NCBI RefSeq assembly: GCF_009725235.1
Contig: NZ_WJFC01000063.1
Coordinates: 1 to 63,375 of the forward strand
Direction of reading: 5' to 3'
Source: Scytonema sp. UIC 10036
Lineage (GTDB): Bacteria; Cyanobacteriota; Cyanobacteriia; Cyanobacteriales; Nostocaceae
DNA length: 63,375 bases
Every line of letters starts with the position of its first letter. Positions within the stretch are counted from its first letter, which is position 1. This document shows positions 22,101 to 28,261 of this stretch, one piece after another. The translations under genes and the position numbers were made by a program. The notes beneath the pieces are model-generated. The model was not told where the DNA came from, made no database searches, and worked only from the letters and a program-made list of their open reading frames with translations.

Positions 22101-24362
22101 ACTGTCAACCAAGTTGTTTACGGTTTTGGTAGCGAAATTGTGAGCTTTGATGCCAGTTTCCGTGCAAATGGCGACAGCGATCCCGCCTCAGAAAGTTTGC
22201 GCGGTCGCATACAATACCGTGCCACATCTTCTCATTTGCTTCCTGGGGTTTTGACTAATGACACTGATAGCGAAAAGACCAATCTTAAAGCAACTTTAGT
22301 TTCCGGTCCTGCTAATGGTAAGCTTGTCTTTGATTCGGATGGTTCTTTTAGTTACACACCCAATCTTGGCTTTAAAGGGATTGATACCTTTAAATACAAA
22401 GCCAACGACAGTATTGCTGATTCTAGCAATATTGCCACAGTCACCTTAAAAGTTGGTGTCAGCGATGCTCCGGTTATGAGTTTGCCAGGAACTTACTATT
22501 ACTACACGGAAAATGCTCCAGCAATACTTATAGCCCCCACTGCGACTGTCACAGATCCTGACTCTTTAAACTTTGCCAATGGTAAGCTCACAGTTGGTTT
22601 CAGTCATAATGGCACAACAAATGACCGTCTTGCTATCCGTCACCAAGGGACAGGCGCAAATCAAATTGGGATTTCTGGAAATACAGTCATTTACAATACG
22701 GTTGAAATTGGTAGTTTCACGGGTGGGATAGGTACGGAACCCCTTGCGATCGCATTGAATGACAAGGCTACTCCAATTGCTGTACAAGCACTCCTTGCCA
22801 ATATCACCTTCGCCAATGTCTCAGACAGCCCCACTACAACTCCACGCACTGTCAGCTTTGTTCTGACTGATGGTGATGGTGGAACGAGTGCTACTGTAAG
22901 CAAGACTGTTTATGTAACAGCCGTCAACGATACGCCTGCGATCGCACCCAATCAAACATTTAGTGTCAATAAAAACGCAGCAATCGGAACAGTTGTCGGT
23001 ACTGTAGTAGCCACTGACTTGGATAATACCAGCTTATCCAACTGGAGAATCATCAGTGGCAATTTGGACAAGAACGGTAATGGGAAAGCCGCTTTTACTA
23101 TCAAACCAACTACTGGAGAAATCGCAGTCAACGACAGCAACGACCTTAACTTTGATAACAACTCTAACTTCCAATTGCAAATTGCTGTGAGTGACGGCAT
23201 CATTAACAGTGCCACACAATCTGTCACAATTAAACGCAGTACCCCCGCCAATATCCTAAATGGCACATCAAGTCATAATAATATTACGGGAACTGCAGAC
23301 AATGACATAATTTTTGGCTACGAAGGATACGATACCCTGTACGGCGCTGGAGGAGATGATACTCTCTACGGCGGTGCAGACTTCGATAACCTATACGGTG
23401 GTGAAGGGAATGATATCCTTGACGGTGGTGATGGCAACGATGATGTTAATGAATCAGCAGATGTCAACTTCTCTCTAACGAACACACGATTGACTGGTCT
23501 AGGTACTGATACTTTGATTAATATTGAAGGGGCAAAACTGACTGGTGGAAATAGTAACAATACTATAGATGCTTCAGGTTTTACCTCAGGCACAGTTTAT
23601 TTAAACGGCGGTGCAGGTAATGATATCCTGACTGGTGGAAGTCGCAATGACGTTTTATCAGGGCAAGATGGAGATGATACTCTCTATGGTGGCGAAGGCG
23701 ATGATATTTTATCCGGCGGGACTGGCAATGACCACACATCTGTAAACAATGGCAACGATATGCTTATCGGTGGAGCTGGTAACGACCTTTTTATTGGTGG
23801 TAAAGGCAACGATTTCCTAGATGGTGGTGATGGTGTTGATACTCTAAGTGAAGTTGTTGATGGTAATATCCTGCTCACAAATACACAGCTTGTTGGCCCT
23901 GGGAATGATACTCTCAAAAGCATTGAACAGGTCAATTTATACACTGGTAATAGCGGTTACACCATAGACGCTTCAAGTTTCACCCTCGGTACTGTATCCC
24001 TCAGTGGCGGTACAGGTAACGATATCCTGAAAGGAGGTAGTGGTAGCGATCGGCTCTACAGTGGTATGGGTAATGACGTTCTCAATGGCGGTGCGGGTAA
24101 CGACAACCTCAATGGTGGTGGCGGTGCAGATACTTATGTTCTCGCCTCTGGTCAGGGTACTGATATTATCTACGGCTATGAAGATGGTGTTGATAAACTC
24201 GGTTTATCCAAGGGATTAACTTATGGGGCTTTGACTGTGACTAACAGCAGTGTTGGTACTTCCATTCGCATAACCTCTACAAATGAGGTCTTGGTTACTT
24301 TAAGTGGTGTCAATTCCGGCTGGATTGGAGAGAGCGATTTTATTACCATGAGTCGCGAATGA
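10170..24362 (+). CDS. Giant secreted ELWxxD / delta-60 / RTX repeat protein (4730 aa)
   Basis: Paralog of the gene at 272, expanded in the middle. Approximate layout in residues: 18 ELWxxD repeats (1-850); NEDAG module and cadherin (855-1117); seven delta-60 repeats (1120-1508); NEDAG and cadherin (1511-1777); seven delta-60 repeats (1778-2180); a third NEDAG module (2183-2330); a DDDWSG module (VYHKL...GIDDIKV; 2333-2548); an Ig-like domain interrupted by about 140 residues (2549-2800); two TENxxP-type domains (2805-3110); cadherin (3110-3215); a third block of seven delta-60 repeats (3217-3630); a second DDWS module and interrupted Ig domain (3633-4093); TENAPA domain and cadherin (4103-4358); RTX repeats (4360-4650); and a type I secretion-like tail. 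DDDWSG modules occur, from memory, in cyanobacterial secreted nuclease/phosphatase-like proteins, but no catalytic domain is visible here. Likely extracellular. Adhesion or matrix function is inferred. Confidence 0.93.
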   Translation: MTLKLTNFDASNQSSDPSNIINVNGTIYFTASDSTHGTELWKLDSNGIPVRVSDLFPSLTSSKPSNLTVFNGTLYFTANDSISGSQLWKIDSNGSPIRVGGSYPSAYSFGSNPANLIVVNNTLYFTAIDPNYGTELWAMNSGGAIARISDIYSGSGSSNPSNLINVNGTLYFIAADSTSSSNRKLWKLDNIKGVPVPVSNDFYFNSNSPTPNLTNINGTLYFAATNGLGTELWKIDSNGLPVCIKDIYTGYQSSNPSNLTNVNGTLYFTANDGTSGVELWKLDSNGVPTHVSDIFSGGSSSHPSNLTNVNGILYFTATDPVFGLQLWTVDKDGAPLRLTNIYSYGVPPISNLTNVNGTLFFTASDGAGSELWKINSNGIPVRVSDIFSGSGSSNPSNLTVINDTLYFSANDGILGTELWKLNTTGTPTLVGDINKKGLQPPANLTNVNGTLYFTADDKSSGRELWKIDSNGTPVRVADLYPGSASSFVSNLKVVNGTLYFTARNGQSGLKLWKINNNGLPALVKDINTDEPSDPGNLVDVNGTLYFCAYDSTYGSELWKIDSNGHPVRVSDINPGSGTSISSSQNHYLTNVNGTLYFIAYEPTYGWELWKLNSQGIPVRLSDILPGNTISHGPSDLINVNGTLYFTAYEQTTGRELWKLNSNDTPVRVQDIYPGINGSNPSNLTNFNGSLYFTAHEPTYGNELWKINTNGSAVRVSDIYPGGHSSSPNFLTVVNNTLYFTAFSPNFGTQLWKLDNQGIPLRVSNFTASGGYSSLSDLTNVNGTLYFNINDPTYGTELWKLDSNETPVRMTDIDSGFGSSNPSNLTYINGKLYFVADNGSDGSEIWSLDTHSSSTTPSENKAPILTNTFVTLNSVNEDAGAPSGAVGTLVSSLVSFGKNVSDSNTGAVTGIAIASANTTYGSWYYSTNNGTNWNPLGELSGSTARLLAADANTRIYFRPNSNYNGIINNALTFHAWDRTTGINGGTASTVSVGGSTALSYATSTAAISVDPVNDAPTIAPNQSFNIPPRNATSGTVIGTVAATDVDDNSTLSQWKITGGNIDLNGNGIAAFGINSNTGQIVINDVNDLKPSIYPKINLQVNVSDGFTTSANETVSVSLLNPGDLDPSFGMGGKVFTNLGNFDSANSVAIQSDGKIVVAGSNGDFALARYNTNGTLDSSFGSGGKVVTDFNGSTDHGNSVAIQSDGKIVVAGVAWSNSQTDFALARYNTNGSLDTSFGNGGKVITPISSLGDWANCVTIQSDGKIVVGGYISNISTSHSDLDFALVRYNPNGTPDSSFGNGGKVVTSMTTDQDVIYSIVIQPDSKIVVGGSAAGDFALSRYNPNGTLDTSFGMGGKVITDFGIERYSGYSIALQPDGKIVMAGSNRDFVLARYNTNGTLDTSFGSSGKVTTPIGSGVDAGFSLAIHPNGKIIVTGFAQNSNNMDLALAAYNPNGTLDTTFGNSGKVITSVGSGSDGHHSLTLQSDNKIVVVGSGGGDFVVARYEGVSDSITSTPSPKAPNLIDTTVTLNSINEDAGTPYGAVGTLVSSLVSLGKNVTDENNGATIGIAVTATNLNYGGSWYYSTNNGVSWNFLSSVSANNARLLAADTNTRVYFRPDSNYNGAIADALTFRAWNQTSGFNGGTADTSINGGNTAFSSTTDTASIAVNSVNDAPVVTLGYSFSVPQNPSHGTIIGVVTATDVDAANTTFTNWAIVSGNLNKDGDSQNAFSINSTSGDIAINDIDDLDFQTYPSVNLQVNVSDGTATSANEIVSIKLLPQAGDLDPSFGIGGKVITDFGGDRDRAISVAIQSDGKIVVLGYAENSTSFGFEYALARYNIDGSLDNSFGIGGKIITNISRNNNSTNQLVIQPDGKILVAGASYSGNNSNDFLVARYNLDGTPDSSFGSNGKVTTPIGTDNDEGYSVAIQADGKIVVAGSTYNGSSHDSALIRYNVNGSLDTSFGNGGKVMTSIAANGYEVFKSIAVQSDGKIVVTGSADNGNGSNFDFTLIRYNSNGSLDSSFGNGGKIITPISGASDWVSSIAIQPDGKIILGGQGNSEFALVRYNPDGSLDNSFGNSGKIITDMGSSVSKIEGISIQSDGKIVAAGHLFTGNNTELTEFALVRYNPDGSPDTSFGNGGKVMTPISHTTDMAYGLALQSDGNIVVVGNSNNNFAVVRYLGTSNNIAPSLIDTTVSLNSINENASIPIGAVGTPVSSLVSSGKNVIDNNKGALAGIAVTSVNPNFGNWYYTTNNGANWNPLGEVSNGSARLLSADVNTRVYFQPNVNFNGIIDSAIAFRAWDRTSGSNGNIADTTTNGGTTAFSRATDTASIKVNPTINPVYHKLVDSHFSQDWSNSDLIKVDDDWSGLPSVRGFRGDNLVNSLGVDPQSVNADGSRTAINVIANQAYPNTSTGSGIAEFGGAIALRGSSDADAPHLVLYLDATGRQSIQLNFTLKDIDTSSRNSIQPVAVQYRIGNTGTFINLPAAFVPDASNAATTDASYDMREARLRVVLPNEVHNQAQVQIRFITTDAQGEDEWIGIDDIKVTSQAISANLAPAIANDTYTLAANTSFVTGAAITALTLDSDRGNYVGQSDYYSYTPATGTFSASRAYPTNTSSNNAVRINYSDTDSSGTWWHLEFAAALNAPLTAGTTYTGATRFPFQSSNQPGLDVGGDGRGYNTLTGQFTVNQIVYSSDSEIISFDANFLEYGDGDPANEAFKGRIQYRATNDNSLPGVLTNDTDSEKSTLRATLVSGPSKGSLIFNPDGSFHYTPNSGFNGIDTFTYRASDGIASSDIATVTLKVGNLAPSLKVGTSPASYIENISPINIADDATVTDNGSSDFDTGKLTVSISSGGTVDDRLAIKHQGTGTGLIGVSGNTVFYSTTAIGTFTGGTSNIPLAIAFNSNATLAAVQALIRNITFANISENPSTTPRTVSFVLTDGDGATSATVSKTVNITAINDAPVITLSGNSTYVENAPPVFIAPNSKVADPDSPNFNMGKLIVSISSGGTTSDRLSIKHQGTGTGLIGISGNTVFYNAQEIGTFSTGNSVVPLEVTFNANASQVAVHGLLNNITFANVSDNPSTTPRTISFVLTDDKGATSNTVTTTVNITAVNDTPVITPNQSFYVKENLFQGTAIGAVVATDLDGTTFSNWAIAGGNIDRDNDSKGAFSINNSTGEIVINDIDDLNPQTNPSINLQINVSDGTNTSASETVTVKLALKPGDFDPSFGNGGKVLTDLGSNSDGARSVAIQPDGKIVVLGYTDNSSTFGWEFALTRYNADGNLDTSFGNLGKVITPINRSNTKESSVIIQPDGKIVVAGAAYSNNSLTIDDFVVARYNANGTPDTSFGSGGKVMTPITRTDYSTDEGYTVALQPDGKIVVAGATYNGSNYDIALTRYNINGSLDTGFGNGGKVITAISNGSEVSHSVVIQPDGRILVAGGVDNDTNSDFALVRYNPNGSLDTSFGVGGKVITDLGSSNELAYDVAMQSNGKIVVAGQSNSKFALTRYNSNGSLDTSFGNGGKVITDMGGTVSSIKSMAILSDDKIVVGGSFFNGSELYTGDFALAAYNPDGSLDTSFGNGGKAIASLTSTSDTAFSLAAQSDRKIVVVGTSRKIDATGATNNDFAVARFFGPSNSGATPLNVVYHKLATSDLSQDWSNSTLITTHDDWSRIPSIRGFQGDGLVSHSGIDPQSVLSHGAATTINVHANQTNPSTFLASGIAEFALSNPTVALRASSTANAPHLVLYLDATNRQNIRLNYTLRDIDSSIRNAIQPVIVQYRIGDTGNFTNLPTTFVADASNSAATLSSSDTRDLRMSVVLPTEANNRSQVQVRFITTDAVGDDEWIGIDDIRVTSKAVSSNVLPVVMNDTYMVSENTSLVTAAATTSLIIDSDRGNYIGQSDYFNYAFADGTFNAARNSNNGVSISFNGLNYGESWSLDFTAPNKQMLSPGTYTGAMRYPSQPTIPSLNVSGMGRAYSQLTGEFTVNQVVYGFGSEIVSFDASFRANGDSDPASESLRGRIQYRATSSHLLPGVLTNDTDSEKTNLKATLVSGPANGKLVFDSDGSFSYTPNLGFKGIDTFKYKANDSIADSSNIATVTLKVGVSDAPVMSLPGTYYYYTENAPAILIAPTATVTDPDSLNFANGKLTVGFSHNGTTNDRLAIRHQGTGANQIGISGNTVIYNTVEIGSFTGGIGTEPLAIALNDKATPIAVQALLANITFANVSDSPTTTPRTVSFVLTDGDGGTSATVSKTVYVTAVNDTPAIAPNQTFSVNKNAAIGTVVGTVVATDLDNTSLSNWRIISGNLDKNGNGKAAFTIKPTTGEIAVNDSNDLNFDNNSNFQLQIAVSDGIINSATQSVTIKRSTPANILNGTSSHNNITGTADNDIIFGYEGYDTLYGAGGDDTLYGGADFDNLYGGEGNDILDGGDGNDDVNESADVNFSLTNTRLTGLGTDTLINIEGAKLTGGNSNNTIDASGFTSGTVYLNGGAGNDILTGGSRNDVLSGQDGDDTLYGGEGDDILSGGTGNDHTSVNNGNDMLIGGAGNDLFIGGKGNDFLDGGDGVDTLSEVVDGNILLTNTQLVGPGNDTLKSIEQVNLYTGNSGYTIDASSFTLGTVSLSGGTGNDILKGGSGSDRLYSGMGNDVLNGGAGNDNLNGGGGADTYVLASGQGTDIIYGYEDGVDKLGLSKGLTYGALTVTNSSVGTSIRITSTNEVLVTLSGVNSGWIGESDFITMSRE

Positions 24363-24390
24363 GGGTTAACACCCCCCACCGTCCTCTCCC

Positions 24391-24486
24391 TCTCGTTCCC
24401 AGCTTTTAGCTGGGAATGCAGATCGCTCTGCTCCGCCGAGCGATCGCTAGTCGCACACTAGGGCGGAGCCTCTCCTAAGGTATTCA
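24391..24486. repeat. Dispersed CGTTCCCAGC / GGCGGAGCCTC element
   Basis: It contains the short hairpin TTCCCAGCTTTTAGCTGGGAA followed by a GGCGGAGCCTCTC segment. A relative lies at 54949-55049 and a shorter one at 57391-57450. It is non-coding. Confidence 0.65.
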
Positions 24487-24507
24487 TTTTCTTATGAAAA
24501 TTTGCTC

Positions 24508-25248
24508 CTACGGCAAAGTATTGGGATCGACACCTAAAGAGCGCAATTGCTCCTTTAACTGTTGTACCTGTAATTCTGCCTGTTCGGCGCGTTGACGTTC
24601 CTGTTCGGCGCGTTGACGTTCCTGTTCGGCGCGTTCCTCCGCTTGCTGTCTTGCTATGACTTCCTCATGTAACGCAGAAGCCAGCTCATCAGGTAACAGT
24701 AACTTTTCCCCTGTATCCTCACGATAAAAACCGATAAGCTTTTCTTCTACAAGCAAGCGTAACTGTAATGGTTCGCTACGGCTATCCTCAATCAATTCGT
24801 AAATTTCCCCTCGCAGGCGATATCCCCGTAGTTTTTCTTCTATCCACTCGCCTTTGGGATCGAATAACCAGTACTCCTTCACACCAAGCTGTTCGTATAA
24901 TGTTTTTTTCAAAATTTTGTCAGTGTCTTTTGTTCCTGGTGAGGTCATTTCAAAAATTACACTCGGTACCTGACCCTCTACCCATATCTTATAATTATCG
25001 CGACCACCGGGTGGCACATCAAAAATCACCATCACATCTGGTGCGATTCGTAGCTTGGGAAAACCTTGAGCGTAGTAGAGAAATTGATTTCCCAGTACAG
25101 TTGCTTGACGTGGCGCTAAATACTGTCGGAGTACTTCTAGGGTTGTTAATAAAGAATATAGGTGGTCGTAGGTCTCTGCCACGGGTTCTCCATCAGCACT
25201 GGGATAAAATGGCTCTGTTTGTTGAGCAATAGGTAGAATAGCTGTCAT
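24508..25248 (-). CDS. Uma2 family (DUF820) putative restriction-like endonuclease
   Basis: Uma2 proteins have a PD-(D/E)XK nuclease fold and are greatly expanded in cyanobacteria; their substrates are largely unknown. Visible here are the family's RIAPDVMVIFD stretch, VIFEMTSPGTKDTDKILKK with the acidic and lysine residues of the nuclease core, and YEQLGVKEYWLFDP. The C-terminal third (from about residue 190) is a charged coiled coil with three AEQERQR-type repeats encoded by a direct nucleotide repeat near 24590-24635. Length (246 aa) is normal for coil-tailed members. The gene stands alone, convergent with the giant gene and separated from it by a small repeat element. The start at 25248 places MTAILPIAQQ before the domain, as expected. 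Confidence 0.88.
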   Translation of the reverse strand: MTAILPIAQQTEPFYPSADGEPVAETYDHLYSLLTTLEVLRQYLAPRQATVLGNQFLYYAQGFPKLRIAPDVMVIFDVPPGGRDNYKIWVEGQVPSVIFEMTSPGTKDTDKILKKTLYEQLGVKEYWLFDPKGEWIEEKLRGYRLRGEIYELIEDSRSEPLQLRLLVEEKLIGFYREDTGEKLLLPDELASALHEEVIARQQAEERAEQERQRAEQERQRAEQAELQVQQLKEQLRSLGVDPNTLP

Positions 25249-25340
25249 GTCTCTCAGTTCGCGTTACCGAACTGTTCTAGATTTATCATCTAATTTAACT
25301 TTACATAAACAATATATCCTCTATCTAATAAATAAAAGTT

Positions 25341-25412
25341 GCTATAGCCAGCCTAAATTATTTATGAAAAGTCAGATCCCTGACTTCTCAAAGAAATCGG
25401 GAAACTGGACAC
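25341..25412 (+). repeat. Dispersed repeat, inverted copy at 59015-59091
   Basis: This segment (GCTATAGCC...CTGACTTCTCAAAGAAATCGGG...CTGGACAC) is matched in reverse complement by 59015-59091. It is non-coding, about 72-77 bp. Confidence 0.7.
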
Positions 25413-25904
25413 GGTAAATTTTTACCTATCAAATAGGATATTGATAGAACAGATACAAAAACTGAAGCCAACATTATGAGCGTTCCAATCACTCTCATGT
25501 CCATTCTCACTAAAGTCTAATCATGACATTGCTTGAAAGTGCAAAGTTATGATATCGTCACCAGTATTTTGCTCTCACATCACTATACATTCGTAAGATT
25601 CTACCAGCAACTCAGTCATAAGTCAGTAACGAATTAGTTAACTTTCAATCCTGTACTCAGTAATTACCAGGTTTAAATTAAGTTGTACAGCAGGTTACAG
25701 CCATTGTTTCAGATTATGTATTTATTACTTAAAATATAAAGCAAAAAAAACTTGCGATCGCAATCAAACCTCTGTATATTTACTGTAGAGCAACTGATGA
25801 TAATTTCCATTTTTAGTTTAAGCTTGTATCTTTGCTCTACCACAAACTCTTGAGGAAATAATCGCCCAGTATTGATTGTGGCTCTATAAGGATTCCCTAA
25901 ACAC

Positions 25905-25956
25905 GTAGGTAGGACTGTGCCGCACAACAGCAAATGTGTGGCATAGCCCCGCCTAC
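25905..25956. repeat. Imperfect inverted repeat with GTAGG ends
   Basis: The arms GTAGGTAGGACTGTGCC and GGCATAGCCCCGCCTAC (17 nt, about four mismatches) enclose 18 nt. Related GTAGG...GGCTGTCTTCCCTACCTAC segments occur near 47091-47309 and 53040-53130. Confidence 0.5.
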
Positions 25957-26032
25957 AAAATTCGGTAATTTTAGAGCGGAAAGAGAGTCATGGATTAATT
26001 GAGTCAAATATCAAGTCCTTTTACTATTAATT

Positions 26033-27694
26033 ATGAGTCAACCAAACAAATTTTTTTCCTTCAACCGTCGTTGGTTTTTACGCAGTCTTGGTTTAGCAGG
26101 AGGAGTTACATTAACTTCAGGATTAAGTCAAGTAAGAGATTTAAGTAGAGCAACAGCTTCAGAAAAATTTAAATATCAAAAAATCTTAAATGAATTTAAT
26201 ATTTACCCAGAATTAAAAAGTTTAACTAAAGCCAAGAGTAAGGCAGCGAGCAAGTCCAAGGGAATTTTAAGTGACCTAGATAACCTTCCCCAGTCAGGCA
26301 GACCATTAAAGGTTGTGATTTTGGGAGCAGGGATGGCTGGACTTTGTGCTGCTTGTGAATTAGAAAAACGCGGGCATACCTGCGTCATTCTGGAAGCCGA
26401 TCGCAGTCATATTGGGGGTCGCGTTCGCACTTTACGATTTGAAGATGGTTTGTATGGGGAAGCGGGCGCAATGCGAATTCCAAAAAGCCATGATTTAACG
26501 CATCATTACATCAAAGAATGTGGTTTGCAACTGCGTAACTTTGTGAGTGGCAATCCCAATGGATATTACTATATGCGAGGTGAGCGCTTGCGAGTCGCAG
26601 AGGTGACACGGCTTAGTTCCATCTATGAACTCAAGGGTAATGAGAAGCAGTTGACCCCTGATGATGTTTGGGCTACAGCTGTTGATAGTTATGTCAACAA
26701 CCTCAGCGAAAAAGAAAAAGAAGAGATATTTGCTACGTCAATTCAAAGCGCTGCTGTGCGCGAGTTGGATGAAAAATCATTGATGCAATTATGCCGTGCC
26801 GCAGGACTCTCAACTGATGCTATTGAGATGTTGTCAGCAGCTTACGGCTTACTAGGTTCGGAAATGTACTTCTCTGCCCTTGGTCACATACGTGATGCAG
26901 GAAATTATTCCAACTTAGAAGAGATTGTTGGCGGTTCAGACGTTTTACCCAAAGCACTAGCAGCTAAACTCAAGTCTCAACCAAAATTGGGCTGCGAAGT
27001 CATCGCCATAGAACGGGATGACGCAGGAAACAAAGCAACAGCAATTTATGTCGAAGATGGTCAAACCAAATCGGAAGAGGGAGATTTTGTAATCTGTACG
27101 ATTCCCTTTCCCGTGCTAGCGCGGCTTGAGACTCCTTTTTCTGGAGCTAAGAAAAGAGCTATTCGCGATTTGACGTATGATTCTTCGACAAAAGTGCTCG
27201 CGATCGCAAACCGTCGTTTCTGGGAAACAGACGATGGCATCTATGGCGGTGGTTCGTTTAGTGATTTGCCAATTTCTACTACCTACTATCCTTCAGACAA
27301 TGCACAGGCTAAAGACCCCAACATTTCAGCTAGTCCAGCCGTGATGTTGGCTTCTTATACTTGGGGAAGTCAGGCACGCCGTTTGGGGGATTTACCTCCT
27401 CAGGAACGACACTCCCAAACTCAGCAGTGGCTGAGCAAAATCCATCCTCAGATTAATCAGAATGGAGTGTTAGACAAAATGGTAAGTTGGTCTTGGGACA
27501 ACCACCCTTGGAGTGGTGGAGCATTCACATTCTTGTCGCCTTATCAGCAGACAAGTTTATACAAAGATGTCATTGCACCTGAAGGTCGCATTTATTTTGC
27601 TGGAGAACACGCTTCAACAGATCATGCTTGGATACAAGGTGCTTTGGAATCAGCGCTAACCTGTGTCAAAGAAATTTTGATTGCCGCTCAATGA
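26033..27694 (+). CDS. Tat-exported flavin-dependent amine / L-amino-acid oxidase family protein
   Basis: FAD enzyme of the amine oxidase family, which oxidises amines or L-amino acids to imino products with H2O2. The N-terminus has a twin-arginine signal (RRWFLRSLGLAGG at about residues 13-25), so export of the folded flavoprotein is likely. The Rossmann motif VVILGAGMAGLCAACELEKRG follows near residue 95, then an FAD-contact EADRSHIGGRVRT and GAMRIP. The C-terminus has GRIYFAGEHASTDHAWIQGALESA, the conserved FAD-binding end of the family. Length (553 aa) fits L-amino-acid oxidase-like members. The substrate cannot be read from the sequence. The gene stands alone between two repeat-rich gaps. 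Confidence 0.88.
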   Translation: MSQPNKFFSFNRRWFLRSLGLAGGVTLTSGLSQVRDLSRATASEKFKYQKILNEFNIYPELKSLTKAKSKAASKSKGILSDLDNLPQSGRPLKVVILGAGMAGLCAACELEKRGHTCVILEADRSHIGGRVRTLRFEDGLYGEAGAMRIPKSHDLTHHYIKECGLQLRNFVSGNPNGYYYMRGERLRVAEVTRLSSIYELKGNEKQLTPDDVWATAVDSYVNNLSEKEKEEIFATSIQSAAVRELDEKSLMQLCRAAGLSTDAIEMLSAAYGLLGSEMYFSALGHIRDAGNYSNLEEIVGGSDVLPKALAAKLKSQPKLGCEVIAIERDDAGNKATAIYVEDGQTKSEEGDFVICTIPFPVLARLETPFSGAKKRAIRDLTYDSSTKVLAIANRRFWETDDGIYGGGSFSDLPISTTYYPSDNAQAKDPNISASPAVMLASYTWGSQARRLGDLPPQERHSQTQQWLSKIHPQINQNGVLDKMVSWSWDNHPWSGGAFTFLSPYQQTSLYKDVIAPEGRIYFAGEHASTDHAWIQGALESALTCVKEILIAAQ

Positions 27695-27780
27695 GATTGA
27701 CACCCCACATCAAGTCGGAATTTTAAATAGCAGATATATCCGAAAGCTTGCGTTTACTCTCTAGAGATAGCAAAACGAAT

Positions 27781-27884
27781 ATAGCAGTTTTCAATTGGGT
27801 GCAATACATAAAAAAGTTATGAACCGCAGCCTGTAGCAGACAAACGCGGGTAAATCTGTACTGCATTCAAGTGAAAACCGCTAT
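27781..27884. mobile_element. MITE-like element with 28-bp terminal inverted repeats
   Basis: ATAGCAGTTTTCAATTGGGT... (27781-27808) is the imperfect inverse of 27857-27884 (...TTCAAGTGAAAACCGCTAT). They match at about 23 of 28 positions around a 48-bp centre. There is no coding content, which suits a non-autonomous mobile or repeat element. No target duplication is clear. Confidence 0.65.
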
Positions 27885-28088
27885 AATTATTGTTAGTAAA
27901 TAAATTTACAGCGCCAGACAAATATGTTAATTTATCCCTCAAATGGCTGAAAAACACTGTTTATATATTAGCTTTTTTTTATTTTTAAATAACGAGTAAA
28001 AAGCAATACTAAAGTTAACTTCTTCAGAAGAAAATAAGCGAAATAACTTTGGTGTTTATTATGCATATCTAGAAAAAATAGGAATTCA

Positions 28089-28232
28089 ATGAAAAACAAT
28101 CTGCGGAAATTTAGCACCAAGCCTTTCTCGACCTTTAGTCTGGCTATTTTACTAGACGCCTTATTGAATACGGCAGCTTTTGCAGCGATCGCCCCTATTA
28201 ATCGAGTCAATAACGAAACATCGGTAAGATAG
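28089..28232 (+). pseudogene. Signal-peptide part of a frameshifted PEP-CTERM gene
   Basis: This 47-codon frame encodes a basic start and a hydrophobic core ending in TAAFAAIA, a plausible signal-peptidase site. It then reads into a TAG at 28230. The adjacent frame continues without a stop from 28214 (KIGVEVDKFSEQ...) into the next entry. A one-base loss between about 28211 and 28230 would split an original signal-peptide protein into these two frames. A sequencing error is possible. Confidence 0.7.
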
Positions 28233-28261
28233 GAGTTGAGGTTGACAAATTTAGCGAGCAG

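Larger units (their letters stand above)
25249..26032. other. Gene-free stretch with repeat elements
   Basis: No supported gene is seen in 784 bp. It holds one copy of a dispersed repeat (25341-25412) and an imperfect inverted repeat (25905-25956). A minus-strand frame at 25709-25933 shows no domain and spans the inverted repeat. The promoters of the flanking divergent genes must lie here. Confidence 0.6.

Noticed and set aside
25709..25933. 74-codon minus-strand frame upstream of the amine oxidase
   Set aside because: No domain, no ribosome site, and it runs into an inverted repeat.
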